Assembly: GCA_021845705.1 (NCBI GenBank)
Contig: JAJZVJ010000004.1
Span: 1-25,759, forward strand
Direction: 5' to 3'
Source of the DNA: a bacterium
Lineage (GTDB): Bacteria; Elusimicrobiota; Elusimicrobia; Elusimicrobiales; UBA9959
Length of the DNA: 25,759 nucleotides
How positions within the stretch are numbered: the first letter of the stretch is position 1; each line of letters opens with the position of its first letter. A program made the translations under genes and the position numbers. The notes under the pieces were generated by a model. It searched no databases. It was not told the origin of the DNA and worked only from the letters and a program-made list of their open reading frames with translations. This document shows positions 1-7,320 of this stretch, piece after piece.

Positions 1-129
1 CCGGGGCGGGCTGGGCCTGCGTGCTGGTCTTCGCTGTGATCAAGACCATTTCCGCTCTCGGCTTTTGCCCCGCGGCTAAATTATATGAATGCGTCTCCGG
101 GGGCGGCTGCTGCGCCTTGACAAAAAAAC
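1..129. other. Window edge, unassigned, AT-rich box before the first gene
   Basis: No gene can be assigned here. One forward frame reads a hydrophobic stretch (GAGWACVLVFAVIKTISALGF) that could be the end of a membrane protein, but it stays open past the AT-rich box and into the next gene, so it is not convincing. The sequence turns AT-rich at 77-88 (TAAATTATATGA), a -10-like box about 40 bases before the next start codon. TTGACA at 117-122 has no -10 partner at the right distance and is probably chance. Confidence 0.3.
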
Positions 130-903
130 ATGGCTGCTGAACATTTCCATCCCGGGAATTGGGGCGTCAGGCCCGTCCTGTTCAGTCTTGGCGGTTACGG
201 GGTCCCTTCTTATTCTTTTTTCGTGCTGCTGGGGCTGGCCGCCGGGGCGGGCATCTATTTCTACGAGGCTAAAAAAGGCAAGAAACTCACCGAGCAGGGC
301 TTTTTTATCTTTATCGGCTCTTTGGCCGGAGGAGCGCTGGGCGCGAAGCTGGCCGAGCTGCTCATTAATTTCAAATACGTCATTTCCGCGGTATCCCCGG
401 ATCTTCTGTTTTCCGGGCGGACTATCGCCGGCGGCCTGATAGGCGGCGCGGCCGGCGCGGCCCTGGCCAAGAAGCTTATGGGAGTAACGGAGCGCCGCGG
501 GAATTATTTCGCGCCGGCGATCGCCGCCGGCCTCGCCATAGGCAGGCTGGGCTGTTTCTTCCAGGGCTGCTGTTACGGGACTCCCACCTCTCTGCCCTGG
601 GGAGTTAATTTCGGGGACAATATACCAAGGCATCCTACCCAGCTGTACGAATCCGCGTTCATGCTTCTCCTGTTCGTCTACCTGGAGAAGATAAAGGACC
701 GCCCCGGCCTTAAGCCTGGCCGCCTGTTCGACGTCCTGATGCTGAACTACTTCACTTTCAGGTTCTTTGTAGAGTTCATCCGTGTCGAGAAACAGGCTTT
801 CTGGGGTTTATCCGTGTTCCAACTTATCTCAATAGCTGTTATAATTTACCTGAACAGGGGCGTAATCCTGAAATATGCGGGAAAGAGAGAGGCATATGCC
901 TGA
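130..903 (+). CDS. Lgt-like membrane protein (prolipoprotein diacylglyceryl transferase family paralogue)
   Basis: 257 residues, about seven hydrophobic segments, with the family landmarks in order: N-terminal HPGNWGVRPVLFSLGGYGVPSY, GRTIAGGLIGG (97-106), GRLGCFFQGCCYG (138-150), RHPTQLYE (167-174) and a C-terminal RFFVEFIR. True Lgt moves diacylglycerol from phosphatidylglycerol to the lipobox cysteine of prolipoproteins in the inner membrane. Here three classical positions are changed: the essential histidine of HGGLIG is Ala100, and in the GRxGNFxNGExxG signature Asn is Cys142 and Glu is Cys147. The signature Arg139 is kept. So it is an Lgt-fold paralogue of the GCxxxGCCYG type, and the standard reaction should not be assumed. 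There is no Shine-Dalgarno site (A-rich run just before ATG). The small membrane gene 21 bases downstream is probably cotranscribed. Confidence 0.8.
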   Translation: MAAEHFHPGNWGVRPVLFSLGGYGVPSYSFFVLLGLAAGAGIYFYEAKKGKKLTEQGFFIFIGSLAGGALGAKLAELLINFKYVISAVSPDLLFSGRTIAGGLIGGAAGAALAKKLMGVTERRGNYFAPAIAAGLAIGRLGCFFQGCCYGTPTSLPWGVNFGDNIPRHPTQLYESAFMLLLFVYLEKIKDRPGLKPGRLFDVLMLNYFTFRFFVEFIRVEKQAFWGLSVFQLISIAVIIYLNRGVILKYAGKREAYA

Positions 904-924
904 GCGTAAGCGCGGGGAGAGAAT

Positions 925-1239
925 ATGACCGAAGAACAAAAAGCTGAAACAAGCGCCCCGGCCGGCTATTACAAGGACAGGGGCACGAAAATAAAGGACT
1001 TCTTCATAGGTTTCCTGGGTTACCCGGCGCTTATGACGGTCTTGCCCGCGTTATCAGCGCTGCGGGGAGACTCCGGGGCTGTTTTAGGAGGGCTCTATAC
1101 GGTGCTTGTGAGCGTGGGCTTCCTTGTTTATTCTTACCAGACGGGGAGAAAGTATATTGCGATAGGGCTGCTGTCCCTCATAATAGTTCCGCTGCTCATT
1201 ATGGGCAGCTGTCTCCTGATAATGGTGGCGGTTAAATAA
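925..1239 (+). CDS. Small membrane protein, unknown function
   Basis: 104 residues with a charged, soluble N-terminus of about 30 residues, followed by about three hydrophobic segments (roughly 32-47, 50-71 and 80-102). No motif is recognised. The ATG is preceded by a purine-rich Shine-Dalgarno site (GGGGAGAG at 914-921), and the gene lies 21 bases after the Lgt-like gene, so the two probably form one transcript. It ends 36 bases before the convergent PAS gene. A role linked to the Lgt paralogue is only positional inference. Confidence 0.7.
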   Translation: MTEEQKAETSAPAGYYKDRGTKIKDFFIGFLGYPALMTVLPALSALRGDSGAVLGGLYTVLVSVGFLVYSYQTGRKYIAIGLLSLIIVPLLIMGSCLLIMVAVK

Positions 1240-1252
1240 AGCCGGGCAGGCA

Positions 1253-1268
1253 GCCGCGGGGCCGCGGC
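1253..1268. terminator. GC-rich hairpin between convergent genes
   Basis: Perfect 7-bp arms GCCGCGG / CCGCGGC around GG, in the 36-base gap between the convergent small membrane gene and the PAS gene. Further GCCGG/CCGGC bases flank it and could lengthen the stem. There is no T-run on either side, so termination is inferred from position and stem strength only. Confidence 0.4.
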
Positions 1269-1275
1269 CGGCAGC

Positions 1276-1614
1276 TTATGGTTTTCTCACGAAGTGCGGC
1301 ATCTCGAAAGGTATCTCGAAGGAAAGTTCCACCAGGCCGGCCGGTTTCCCGTCTTTAAGCCACGGCGCCTGGTAAATAAGTTTTTTTACACCGTTCTTCT
1401 CTATGGTATAGGCGTTGGCGAAAGGTTCGGCCAGCATTTTCTTCAGTTTGCTTCTCGAAGGCTCCGGGTGGCAGTCCAGCAGGCTCTTCCCCAGCAGGTT
1501 TTTCCCGCCGCGTTTAGCGAAGACGGCGGCGGCCTTCTCGTTCATCTCTATCACTTTCCCTTCCGCGTCGCAGACCGTTATGGCGAAATTCACGCCGTCT
1601 TTCCAGTTTTCCAT
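1276..1614 (-). CDS. Stand-alone PAS domain protein
   Basis: 112 residues, essentially one PAS domain with no kinase, cyclase or DNA-binding partner domain. The N-terminal ITVCDAEGKVIEMNEKAAAVF is the usual PAS beta-hairpin and helix, followed by GKSLLDCHPEPSRSKL (43-58), YTIEKNGVKKLIYQAPW and a C-terminal LSFEIPFEMPHFVR. This DCHPEP...IPFEMPHF pattern belongs to a recurrent family of short single-domain PAS proteins annotated only as PAS domain-containing. The ligand is not known; His49 and Cys48 in the DCHPEP motif are obvious candidates for cofactor or metal contact, which is inference. It is divergent from the nitroreductase, and the shared AT-rich stretch at 1681-1692 reads as TATAAT on the minus strand as well. 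Confidence 0.8.
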   Translation of the reverse strand: MENWKDGVNFAITVCDAEGKVIEMNEKAAAVFAKRGGKNLLGKSLLDCHPEPSRSKLKKMLAEPFANAYTIEKNGVKKLIYQAPWLKDGKPAGLVELSFEIPFEMPHFVRKP

Positions 1615-1659
1615 GTTGTTGTCCGTTTACCCGGTCCGAAAAATATTCCCGATGCCCGA

Positions 1660-1692
1660 TTGCCGGTTCCCGGTTATTACTTATATTATAAA
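1660..1692 (+). promoter_or_regulatory. Divergent promoter region, nitroreductase / PAS gene
   Basis: On the plus strand TTGCCG (1660-1665) is followed at 16 bases by TATATT (1682-1687) or at 18 bases by TATTAT (1684-1689). The predicted start of transcription falls at about 1694-1700, on top of the ATG codons at 1695 and 1701, so the nitroreductase message would be leaderless. On the minus strand the same bases read TATAAT (1690 down to 1685), placing a PAS-gene transcript start about 60 bases before its ATG. The two promoters would overlap and compete. Confidence 0.5.
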
Positions 1693-1694
1693 AT

Positions 1695-2249
1695 ATGGCT
1701 ATGCCGGAATCGAGGTTCCTTCAGCTTGCAGCTTCGCGCCGCAGCATCCGCAAATATAAAGATACGCCGGTAGAAAGGGCGAAGCTGGACCTCTGCCTGG
1801 AGGCGGCCCGGATGGCGCCTTCGGCCTGCAACGCGCAGCCCTGCCGGTTCCTCGTCATAGACGAGCCGGCGCTGAAGAAAAAATTCTGCGCCGCCGTTTT
1901 CGGCGGGGTTTACGCGGCCTGTAAATTCGCCGCCGCCGCCCCCGCCATGGTGGCGGTGCTTTCCGATACCGGCAAGGTCAGCGCCTGGCTGGGCAACCAG
2001 ATGCAGGACACCAATTTCCGCCTGGTGGATATAGGTATAGCCGCGGAGCATTTCGTGCTGGAGGCGGCGGAACAGGGCCTGGGAACCTGCTGGCTGGGCT
2101 GGTTCAACGCCAAAGCGGGGGCGAAAGCGCTGGGGCTGAAACCCGGCGGGAGAATAGAAGTGCTGCTCTCCGTGGGTTACCCGGACGAGAGCCCGGCCCC
2201 CAGGCGCAGGAAAAAAACGGAGGATTTTTCCTCCTACAACAAGATATGA
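1695..2249 (+). CDS. Nitroreductase family protein
   Basis: 184 residues, the normal length for a small FMN-dependent nitroreductase. Family marks are the N-terminal RRSIRKYKDTPV (FMN phosphate-binding RRSxRxY), ARMAPSACNAQPCRFLVI (the APSxxNxQP segment), the middle VDIGIAAEHFVLEAAEQGLGTCWLGWF, and a C-terminal SVGYPDE. These flavoproteins reduce nitro groups, quinones or related electrophiles with NAD(P)H, usually as dimers in the cytoplasm. Two starts are possible, 1695 and 1701; neither has a Shine-Dalgarno site and both lie directly downstream of a TATA-type box. The stop codon overlaps the next start (ATGA), so translation is coupled to the exported protein that follows. The physiological substrate is not readable. 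Confidence 0.88.
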   Translation: MAMPESRFLQLAASRRSIRKYKDTPVERAKLDLCLEAARMAPSACNAQPCRFLVIDEPALKKKFCAAVFGGVYAACKFAAAAPAMVAVLSDTGKVSAWLGNQMQDTNFRLVDIGIAAEHFVLEAAEQGLGTCWLGWFNAKAGAKALGLKPGGRIEVLLSVGYPDESPAPRRRKKTEDFSSYNKI

Positions 2250-2656
2250 AAAAATACGCAACTATTACCGCAAAATGGATATCCGCCTTTCTCTTCTTTT
2301 CAGCCTTTGCTTTTCTTTCCCCGTCTTTTCTATATTCGGCCGACCCCGCCGACTGCGGGCCTAATTCAGACGCCTGCTCCGCGGGAAGCAAAAAAATGTC
2401 GCCTTTCCTGAAAGCGTCCATCGAAGGGAACAAGGATACGGCGGCCGCGCCCGTCGCGGAGAAGAAACCGGCCGCGCCGAAGCAGGCCGCCGCCCCTTCC
2501 CTGGACGTTTCGTCCGCCGCCCCGGCCGTGCCGGCCGGGCAGCCTGAGAAGCCGGGGACCATCTCGGACCCGGCCTGGCTCATCCTTGTGGCCGGCGGCA
2601 TCACGATGCTTTACCTTTATCTTCGCGAAAACCGTAAAAAGCGGAGGCACAAGTGA
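2246..2656 (+). CDS. Exported or membrane-anchored unknown protein, Ala/Pro-rich
   Basis: 136 residues. The N-terminus (MKKYATITAKWISAFLFFSAFAFLSPSFLYSA) is a signal peptide with a likely cleavage near residue 32. The middle (about 65-110) is an Ala/Pro/Lys-rich low-complexity linker, and a second hydrophobic segment (WLILVAGGITMLYLYL, about 112-127) precedes a basic tail RENRKKRRHK. That suggests a periplasmic low-complexity region held by a C-terminal membrane anchor with a cytoplasmic positive tail. Two cysteines (DCGPNSDAC) lie just after the signal peptide and could form a disulfide. The start overlaps the nitroreductase stop and the stop overlaps the next GTG start. No family is recognised. 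Confidence 0.65.
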   Translation: MKKYATITAKWISAFLFFSAFAFLSPSFLYSADPADCGPNSDACSAGSKKMSPFLKASIEGNKDTAAAPVAEKKPAAPKQAAAPSLDVSSAAPAVPAGQPEKPGTISDPAWLILVAGGITMLYLYLRENRKKRRHK

Positions 2657-3336
2657 CCATAGATTACGCCGCTTTTACCAGGGCATCCAATATAGTGCAC
2701 TGGCTGCAGGGAGGCGCGCTGTTTGCGCTGGGAGCCGCGGAGGTCTACGCCCTGGAGAACAAGGGCCGGAAGGTCCTTCTCGCCGCGTCTCTGCTTCTGG
2801 CCGTCTCCGGCGCGGCCATGTTCACCGCCGTGCTGGCCCTGCCCGGCGGGTGGAGCTTTTCCCAGCTTTCGGCGGCGCTGCAGGTGCGCCGCGGCTTTTA
2901 TTTGTTCATAGCTTTCGCCTGCCTCTACAGCGCCGCCGGCCTGAGCCGTTTTACCGCCGAGGCGCTTGGCCGGGACCGGGGCGGCTGGCAGGCGCTTTTC
3001 CTGGCCCTGCTCGGTTTCACCGGCGTTATTTATTTTATCATGGCTTCGCGCGTTAACGAAGAGGCCTGGCGCCAGGTCCTCATCTGGCATTCCGCCATCG
3101 GCGTGACCCTGCTGCTGGGGGTAGCGGCCAAGACCCTGGATATTTTCCTGGACCGCCGCCGCCTGCGGCTCGCCTGGGCCGCGCTGCTCATGGTCACCGG
3201 CCTGCAGCTGGTTTCCTACAGGGAGAGCCCCGAGGCTTTCTCGCCGCGCCTGGTGAGCTTCGAGAGCTCCCCGCAGGTGCCCCCGCCCGCTTTTAAAAAT
3301 GCGAAACCTGCTGATAAAGAACGGCCTGGTAATTGA
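2653..3336 (+). CDS. Multi-pass membrane protein, unknown function
   Basis: 227 residues starting with GTG, which overlaps the previous gene's stop (GTGA). About six hydrophobic segments are visible: near 13-33, 41-63, 83-100, 112-131, 143-161 and 172-188, followed by a polar Pro-rich C-terminal tail. An HWLQGG motif lies in the first segment and WHSAIGV in the fifth; His in such places is often a heme or quinone contact, but nothing here proves it. The last 38 bases overlap pyrC in another frame, an unusually long overlap that ties its translation to pyrC. No family is recognised. Confidence 0.65.
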   Translation: MTIDYAAFTRASNIVHWLQGGALFALGAAEVYALENKGRKVLLAASLLLAVSGAAMFTAVLALPGGWSFSQLSAALQVRRGFYLFIAFACLYSAAGLSRFTAEALGRDRGGWQALFLALLGFTGVIYFIMASRVNEEAWRQVLIWHSAIGVTLLLGVAAKTLDIFLDRRRLRLAWAALLMVTGLQLVSYRESPEAFSPRLVSFESSPQVPPPAFKNAKPADKERPGN

Positions 3337-4570
3337 CCCCGTCTCCGGAGAGGCGCGGCTGGACGTCTTTGTTAAAGACGGCCGGATCGGCCGCCTCGCC
3401 GGGGACATAAGACCCCCGAAGAACTGCGAAGTCCTGGACGCCGCGGGCCTCTGGGTCTTCCCCGGCTTTATCGACGCGCACGTGCACGCGAGGGAACCCG
3501 GCGCGGAAGCGGCCGAAACGCTGGAAAGCGCCGCGCGTTCGGCGGCGGCCGGGGGCGTTACCTCGGCGCTGCTCATGCCTAACACCTCGCCCGCCATGGC
3601 GACCGCCGCCCTTGTCGGGAAATACCGCCGCCGCGCCTCCGGGCTGCCGGTAAATCTTTATTTTTCCGCCGCCGCCACGGCCGGCCGCGCCGGGCAGAAA
3701 GTCTCCGGCCTGGCCGCGCTGAAAAAGGCCGGCGCCGCCGCCTTCACGGACGACGGGGCCCCCCTTCCGCGGGCCCTGCTGCCGGCGCTTATCAGGGAAG
3801 CCGCCGCGCTGGGGCTGCCGCTGCTGGACCACCCCGAGGATCTTTCAATGACCGGCCCGGGAGTTGTGAACGAAGGCCCCGCAGCGCGCCGGCTCGGCCT
3901 CGCCGGCATCCCCCCGGGAGCGGAACTGCTGGCCGTACTTGCGGATATCCTGGCCGCTTCCGGGGCCGGCCCTATCCACCTGCAGCATTTAAGCCTGGCT
4001 TCTTCGGTGGCCGCGCTGCGCGCCGCAAAAGCGATGGGCTGGCCGGTGACCGGTGAAACCTGCCCGCATTATTTCTCCCTCTCGGACGCCGATATAAAAA
4101 AGGACGACGCGGATTACAAGATGAAGCCGCCGCTGCGCTCGCCGGCGGACCGTAAAGCGGTGCTGGCCGCCATCGCCGACGGGACCATAGACATCATAGC
4201 GAGCGACCACGCCCCGCACGAGGGCCGCCTGAAAGCCAAAGGCTTCGCCGGCGCGCCGTTCGGGATCATAGGCCTGGAGACGCTTGCTCCTCTCTGCGCC
4301 ACCAGGCTGGTGCTGGACGGGCTAATAACGAAGGAGCGCCTGGCGCGGCTGCTCAGCTTTAACCCTGCACGGCTCCTTGGCCTCGGGCGTAAAGGCCGCC
4401 TGCGCCCCGGCTTCGACGCGGATATCACCGTCCTGGACCCGCGCCGCGTCAGACGGGTTCCCTCGGTGTTCGCCTCCAGGTCTTCCAATTCCCCCTTTAA
4501 GGGCCTGCCTCTCAGGGGCTGGCCGGCCGCCACGGTGACGGCGGGCAAGATTGTTTTCAGGGCGCCCTGA
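3299..4570 (+). CDS. pyrC: Dihydroorotase
   Basis: 423 residues, the type I (long) dihydroorotase of the amidohydrolase fold, which closes N-carbamoyl-L-aspartate to dihydroorotate, the third step of UMP synthesis. All metal and substrate landmarks are present: GFIDAHVHAREPG (56-68, His61 and His63), the FTDDG segment (149-153), LLDHPED (175-181, His178), HLQHLSL (227-233, His230), KMKPPLRSP (274-282) and IIASDHAPH (299-307, Asp303). The start at MRNLLIKNGLVIDP matches the usual beta-sandwich N-terminus; it has no Shine-Dalgarno site and lies inside the end of the upstream membrane gene, so translational coupling is likely. Active rather than a pseudo-dihydroorotase because the metal ligands are intact. 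Confidence 0.95.
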   Translation: MRNLLIKNGLVIDPVSGEARLDVFVKDGRIGRLAGDIRPPKNCEVLDAAGLWVFPGFIDAHVHAREPGAEAAETLESAARSAAAGGVTSALLMPNTSPAMATAALVGKYRRRASGLPVNLYFSAAATAGRAGQKVSGLAALKKAGAAAFTDDGAPLPRALLPALIREAAALGLPLLDHPEDLSMTGPGVVNEGPAARRLGLAGIPPGAELLAVLADILAASGAGPIHLQHLSLASSVAALRAAKAMGWPVTGETCPHYFSLSDADIKKDDADYKMKPPLRSPADRKAVLAAIADGTIDIIASDHAPHEGRLKAKGFAGAPFGIIGLETLAPLCATRLVLDGLITKERLARLLSFNPARLLGLGRKGRLRPGFDADITVLDPRRVRRVPSVFASRSSNSPFKGLPLRGWPAATVTAGKIVFRAP

Positions 4571-4641
4571 ACCATTTGCTAGAATTGTTACCTGTCCTCC
4601 GGAGCGGGCGACAGGAGATCGGGCCGGCCGCGTCTACAACT

Positions 4642-5685
4642 ATGGGATTCTTATACCGGAAATTTGTCCGCCAGCTGCTCTTCAACCTTAACCCCGAGCG
4701 GGTGCACGACGCCGTCATAAAGACCGCCCGCGCCGCTCAGCGCGTGGAGCTGGTCAATTCGCTCGTAGGCATGATGACCCGCGCCAAAGACCTCCCCCTT
4801 ACCGTGGCCGGCCTGAAATTCCGCAATCCCGTCGGGCTCGCCGCCGGCTTCGACAAGAACTGCGAAGCCGCGCGTTTCCTGGCGGGGCTGGGTTTCGGCT
4901 TCCTCGAGCTCGGCACCGTGACGCTCCGCCCGCAGCCCGGCAATCCCAAGCCGCGTCTTTTCCGCCTGAGCGTGGACGGCGCCATCATCAACCGGATGGG
5001 CTTCAATAACGCCGGGGCCTTCGACGCCGCCAGGTCCCTGGAGCGCCTGCTGCCCCTTCCGGTCCCGGTGGGGATAAGCGTCGGCAAGAACGCCGACTGC
5101 TCCATAGACGAGGCTCCGAAAAATTACCTCGAGACCCTGAAAATAATGTACGACTACGGGGATTATTTCGCGGTGAACATCAGCTCGCCTAATACGCTGC
5201 AGCTGCGTTCCCTGCACGGCGAAGAGAAGCTCCGTCGCCTGGTGGAGCCGATGCTCGATTTCGCGTCCGGGCAGAAAAAAGTCAAGCCGTTCTTCGTCAA
5301 GATAGCCCCCGACCTCGAGGACCGCGACCTGGAAGGCGCGGCCGCGCTGGCCCTGGAGAAGGGCTTCGGCCTTATAGCCACGAATACCACGGTCTCCCGC
5401 TCGGCGCTCCCCCCCTACTGGCAGTCTTACGAGGGCGGCCTGAGCGGCAAGCCGCTGCGGGAACTCTCCAACGCCATGTTGTCAAAGGCTGCAAGCCTTG
5501 TGAAAGGGAAAGTCCCGCTGATAGGTTCCGGCGGCATCTTCGACGGCGCCACCGCGCTTGAAAAGCTCGGCCTGGGCGCGGACCTGGTGCAGGTCTACTC
5601 CGGCCTGGTCTACGAAGGCCCTTTCCTGGTAAAAGAGATACTCGAATACCTGGACCGCCGCCGCTGGCGTTCCCCCCGCCGCTGA
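4642..5685 (+). CDS. pyrD: Dihydroorotate dehydrogenase, class 2 (quinone-linked)
   Basis: 347 residues from the ATG at 4642. It oxidises dihydroorotate to orotate using FMN and, for class 2, the membrane quinone pool. Evidence for class 2: the amphipathic N-terminal helix region FLYRKFVRQLLFNLNPERVHDAVI, a serine rather than cysteine as base in the VNISSPNT motif, and the family length. Other marks are GLAAGFDKN (FMN site), ELGTVTLRPQPGNPKPRLFRL, NRMGFNN, VKIAPDL, IATNTTVSR and IGSGGIFDGATALEKLGLGADLVQVYSGLVYEGP. An upstream in-frame TTG at 4576 would add 22 residues with no family match and is rejected. No Shine-Dalgarno site is near the ATG. It follows pyrC by 71 bases. Confidence 0.95.
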   Translation: MGFLYRKFVRQLLFNLNPERVHDAVIKTARAAQRVELVNSLVGMMTRAKDLPLTVAGLKFRNPVGLAAGFDKNCEAARFLAGLGFGFLELGTVTLRPQPGNPKPRLFRLSVDGAIINRMGFNNAGAFDAARSLERLLPLPVPVGISVGKNADCSIDEAPKNYLETLKIMYDYGDYFAVNISSPNTLQLRSLHGEEKLRRLVEPMLDFASGQKKVKPFFVKIAPDLEDRDLEGAAALALEKGFGLIATNTTVSRSALPPYWQSYEGGLSGKPLRELSNAMLSKAASLVKGKVPLIGSGGIFDGATALEKLGLGADLVQVYSGLVYEGPFLVKEILEYLDRRRWRSPRR

Positions 5686-5723
5686 CCACCCGCCGGCAGC
5701 CGCATACTCCGCGCGTGATTTTA

Positions 5724-5802
5724 TATAATTCAATAAAGAGCCGGCGTGCCGCCCTCGCCGGGCCGGGACCCCTACCGTTAAGCCGGTCCAGGCCGCTATA
5801 TT
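5724..5802 (+). promoter_or_regulatory. Candidate promoters of pyrF-pyrE
   Basis: The 125-base gap between pyrD and pyrF holds two -10-like boxes: TATAAT at 5724-5729, and TATATT at 5797-5802. The second ends 8 bases before the pyrF ATG, so a transcript from it would start at or within about two bases of the start codon (leaderless). Neither has a recognisable -35 box. pyrFE may thus have their own promoter in addition to read-through from pyrCD. Confidence 0.4.
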
Positions 5803-5810
5803 GAAAACCT

Positions 5811-6488
5811 ATGCATAAAACCGAACTTATCGCCGCGCTGGATACCAGCACCCTGAAGTCCGCCGAGAACCTGATAGAGAAACTTAAAGGCGCCGTAAAA
5901 TATTTCAAGATAGGTTCCGTGCTTTTTACCGCCGAGGGGCCCGCCGCGGTGGACCTTGTGCATAAGCACGGCGGTAAAGTTTTCCTGGACCTCAAGTTCC
6001 ACGACATCCCCAACACCGTAAAGGGCGCCGTGAAGAACGCGGCCTCGATGGGCGTGTACTCCGTCTCGCTGCATCTCTCGGGCGGGGCGGAGATGCTGCA
6101 GGCCTGCGCGGAGCTGGAAAAGCGCCCCAAGCTGTGGGGCATCACGGTGCTTACCAGTTTCAACGAGTATAATCTTTTCCGTTCGGGGTTCCGCGGCGGC
6201 ATAGATAAGACGGTAAAACTCCTCGCCTCGCTGGGTTCCGACAACGGCGCGGACGGCGTGGTCTGCTCCCCGCTGGAAGCGTGGCGCCTCAGGGAAATGT
6301 TCGACGGCAAACTCAAACTTATAACTCCCGGCATCCGGCCGGAGGCGCGCGGCGACGACCAGAAGCGCGCCGTCACCCCCGCCCAGGCCAGGGCGGCGGG
6401 TGCCGATTTTATAGTGGTAGGAAGGCCGATAATAGAGGCCAAGGACCCGGGCGCCGCCGCCGCCGCTATCCTCGGGGAGCTTAAATAA
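5811..6488 (+). CDS. pyrF: Orotidine 5'-phosphate decarboxylase
   Basis: 225 residues, a TIM-barrel enzyme that decarboxylates OMP to UMP, the last step of the pathway. The catalytic signature is complete: Asp11 in IAALDT, Lys33 in YFKIG, and the charge network DLKFHDIPNTV (Asp60, Lys62, Asp65). The phosphate-binding end is seen as LITPGIRPE and IVVGRPIIEAKDP. The ATG has no Shine-Dalgarno site and sits 8 bases after a TATATT box. The stop codon shares one base with the pyrE start (TAATG), so the two are translationally coupled. Cytoplasmic. Confidence 0.95.
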   Translation: MHKTELIAALDTSTLKSAENLIEKLKGAVKYFKIGSVLFTAEGPAAVDLVHKHGGKVFLDLKFHDIPNTVKGAVKNAASMGVYSVSLHLSGGAEMLQACAELEKRPKLWGITVLTSFNEYNLFRSGFRGGIDKTVKLLASLGSDNGADGVVCSPLEAWRLREMFDGKLKLITPGIRPEARGDDQKRAVTPAQARAAGADFIVVGRPIIEAKDPGAAAAAILGELK

Positions 6489-7057
6489 TGGACGAAGCCG
6501 AACTTAAAGCCTACCTTTCCTCCTCCGGGGCTTTCCTCGAGGGGCATTTTCAGCTTTCTTCCGGGCTGCACAGCCCCAATTACGTGCAGTGCGCGCTCGC
6601 CCTTAAGAACCCGGCCTGGGCCGGGAAAATGGGCGCGGCCCTCGCGGCCGGCTGGCCCGGGCCCAAGCCGGACCTGGTGCTGTCGCCCGCCATGGGCGGC
6701 CTTATGATAGGGCACGAGGTCGCAAGGGCTTTCGGAGTGGATTTTATCTTTACCGAGAGGGAAAATAATATTATGACGCTGCGCCGGGGGTTTTCACTGC
6801 CGAAAGGCGCCAGCCTGGTAATAGTGGAGGATGTCTTTACCACTGGCAAGTCCACGCTGGAGACCGCCTCCGTGGTTTCGGCCCGCGGCGCGGTCACCGC
6901 GGGGGCTATGTCGGTAATAAACAGGATGGGGGATAAAAAACTGCCTTTCCCTTCTTTAAGCCTGCTAAAACTGGACCTGACCGCTTACGCGCCGGAGACC
7001 TGCCCGCTCTGCCGGGCCGGGGTTCCGGTGGTAAAGCCCGGTTCCAGGAAATTTTAA
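6488..7057 (+). CDS. pyrE: Orotate phosphoribosyltransferase
   Basis: 189 residues, type I phosphoribosyltransferase joining orotate and PRPP to OMP. The N-terminal FLEGHFQLSSGLHSPNYVQC matches the orotate-side loop, FTERENNIMTLRRGF (88-102) is the flexible catalytic loop, and LVIVEDVFTTGKST (110-123) is the PRPP-binding motif with the acidic pair Glu114-Asp115. In place of the common TTGGS loop it has TTGKS. The C-terminus CPLCRAGVPVVKPGSRKF is also typical (CPLC...G.P..KPGSR). It is the last gene of the pyr run; only 4 bases separate its stop from the repeat element that begins at 7062. Confidence 0.95.
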   Translation: MDEAELKAYLSSSGAFLEGHFQLSSGLHSPNYVQCALALKNPAWAGKMGAALAAGWPGPKPDLVLSPAMGGLMIGHEVARAFGVDFIFTERENNIMTLRRGFSLPKGASLVIVEDVFTTGKSTLETASVVSARGAVTAGAMSVINRMGDKKLPFPSLSLLKLDLTAYAPETCPLCRAGVPVVKPGSRKF

Positions 7058-7061
7058 CCGG

Positions 7062-7248
7062 CTAACCTAAAAGTTGCAGTTGCAACTTTCCGCCCTCATA
7101 GCGGGCGCCCTTCGGGAGGCATACACCTCGTTGGGCCGGGCGCGCATAGCGCTGGGCCCTCCGCCCGCTTCGCGGGGAATCCTGCAGAATAATTCTGTTC
7201 CCTGATTTTCCCAATAAGAACTACTCTGAACTGCAGGATTCAGGCTAA
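7062..7248 (-). repeat. Palindromic 187-bp repeat element, copy A
   Basis: A 187-bp block whose reverse complement matches 15809-15995 over its full length without gaps (about 24 mismatches by hand alignment, roughly 87% identity; a stretch of about 40 bases around the hairpin CCCGC-GAA-GCGGG is identical). It is bounded on both sides by the direct repeat CTAA (7062-7065 and 7245-7248), as expected for a 4-bp target-site duplication. The element ends are CCTAAA... and ...TTCAGG, an imperfect terminal inverted repeat. Near its left end is a hairpin with 9-bp arms, AAAGTTGCA-GT-TGCAACTTT (7069-7090 region). It fills the gap between convergent pyrE and the CcdA-like gene, where its hairpins could also act as a terminator. 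It encodes no convincing protein. Confidence 0.85.
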
Positions 7249-7320
7249 AAGCGCAACACCCGCCACGCGCCCGCCAGTTCGGCGTCTTGCGCGCCTGCCT
7301 GAGTCCCGCAGGTCCGGCTC
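7249..7320. other. Short gap after repeat copy A
   Basis: 72 bases between the repeat element and the stop of the CcdA-like gene. A weak hairpin CCTGC...GCAGG is present near 7293-7313 without a T-run; nothing else is seen. Confidence 0.3.

Noticed and set aside
4576..4641. TTG start giving a longer PyrD
   Set aside because: The added 22 residues match nothing in the family; ATG at 4642 gives the standard class 2 N-terminus.
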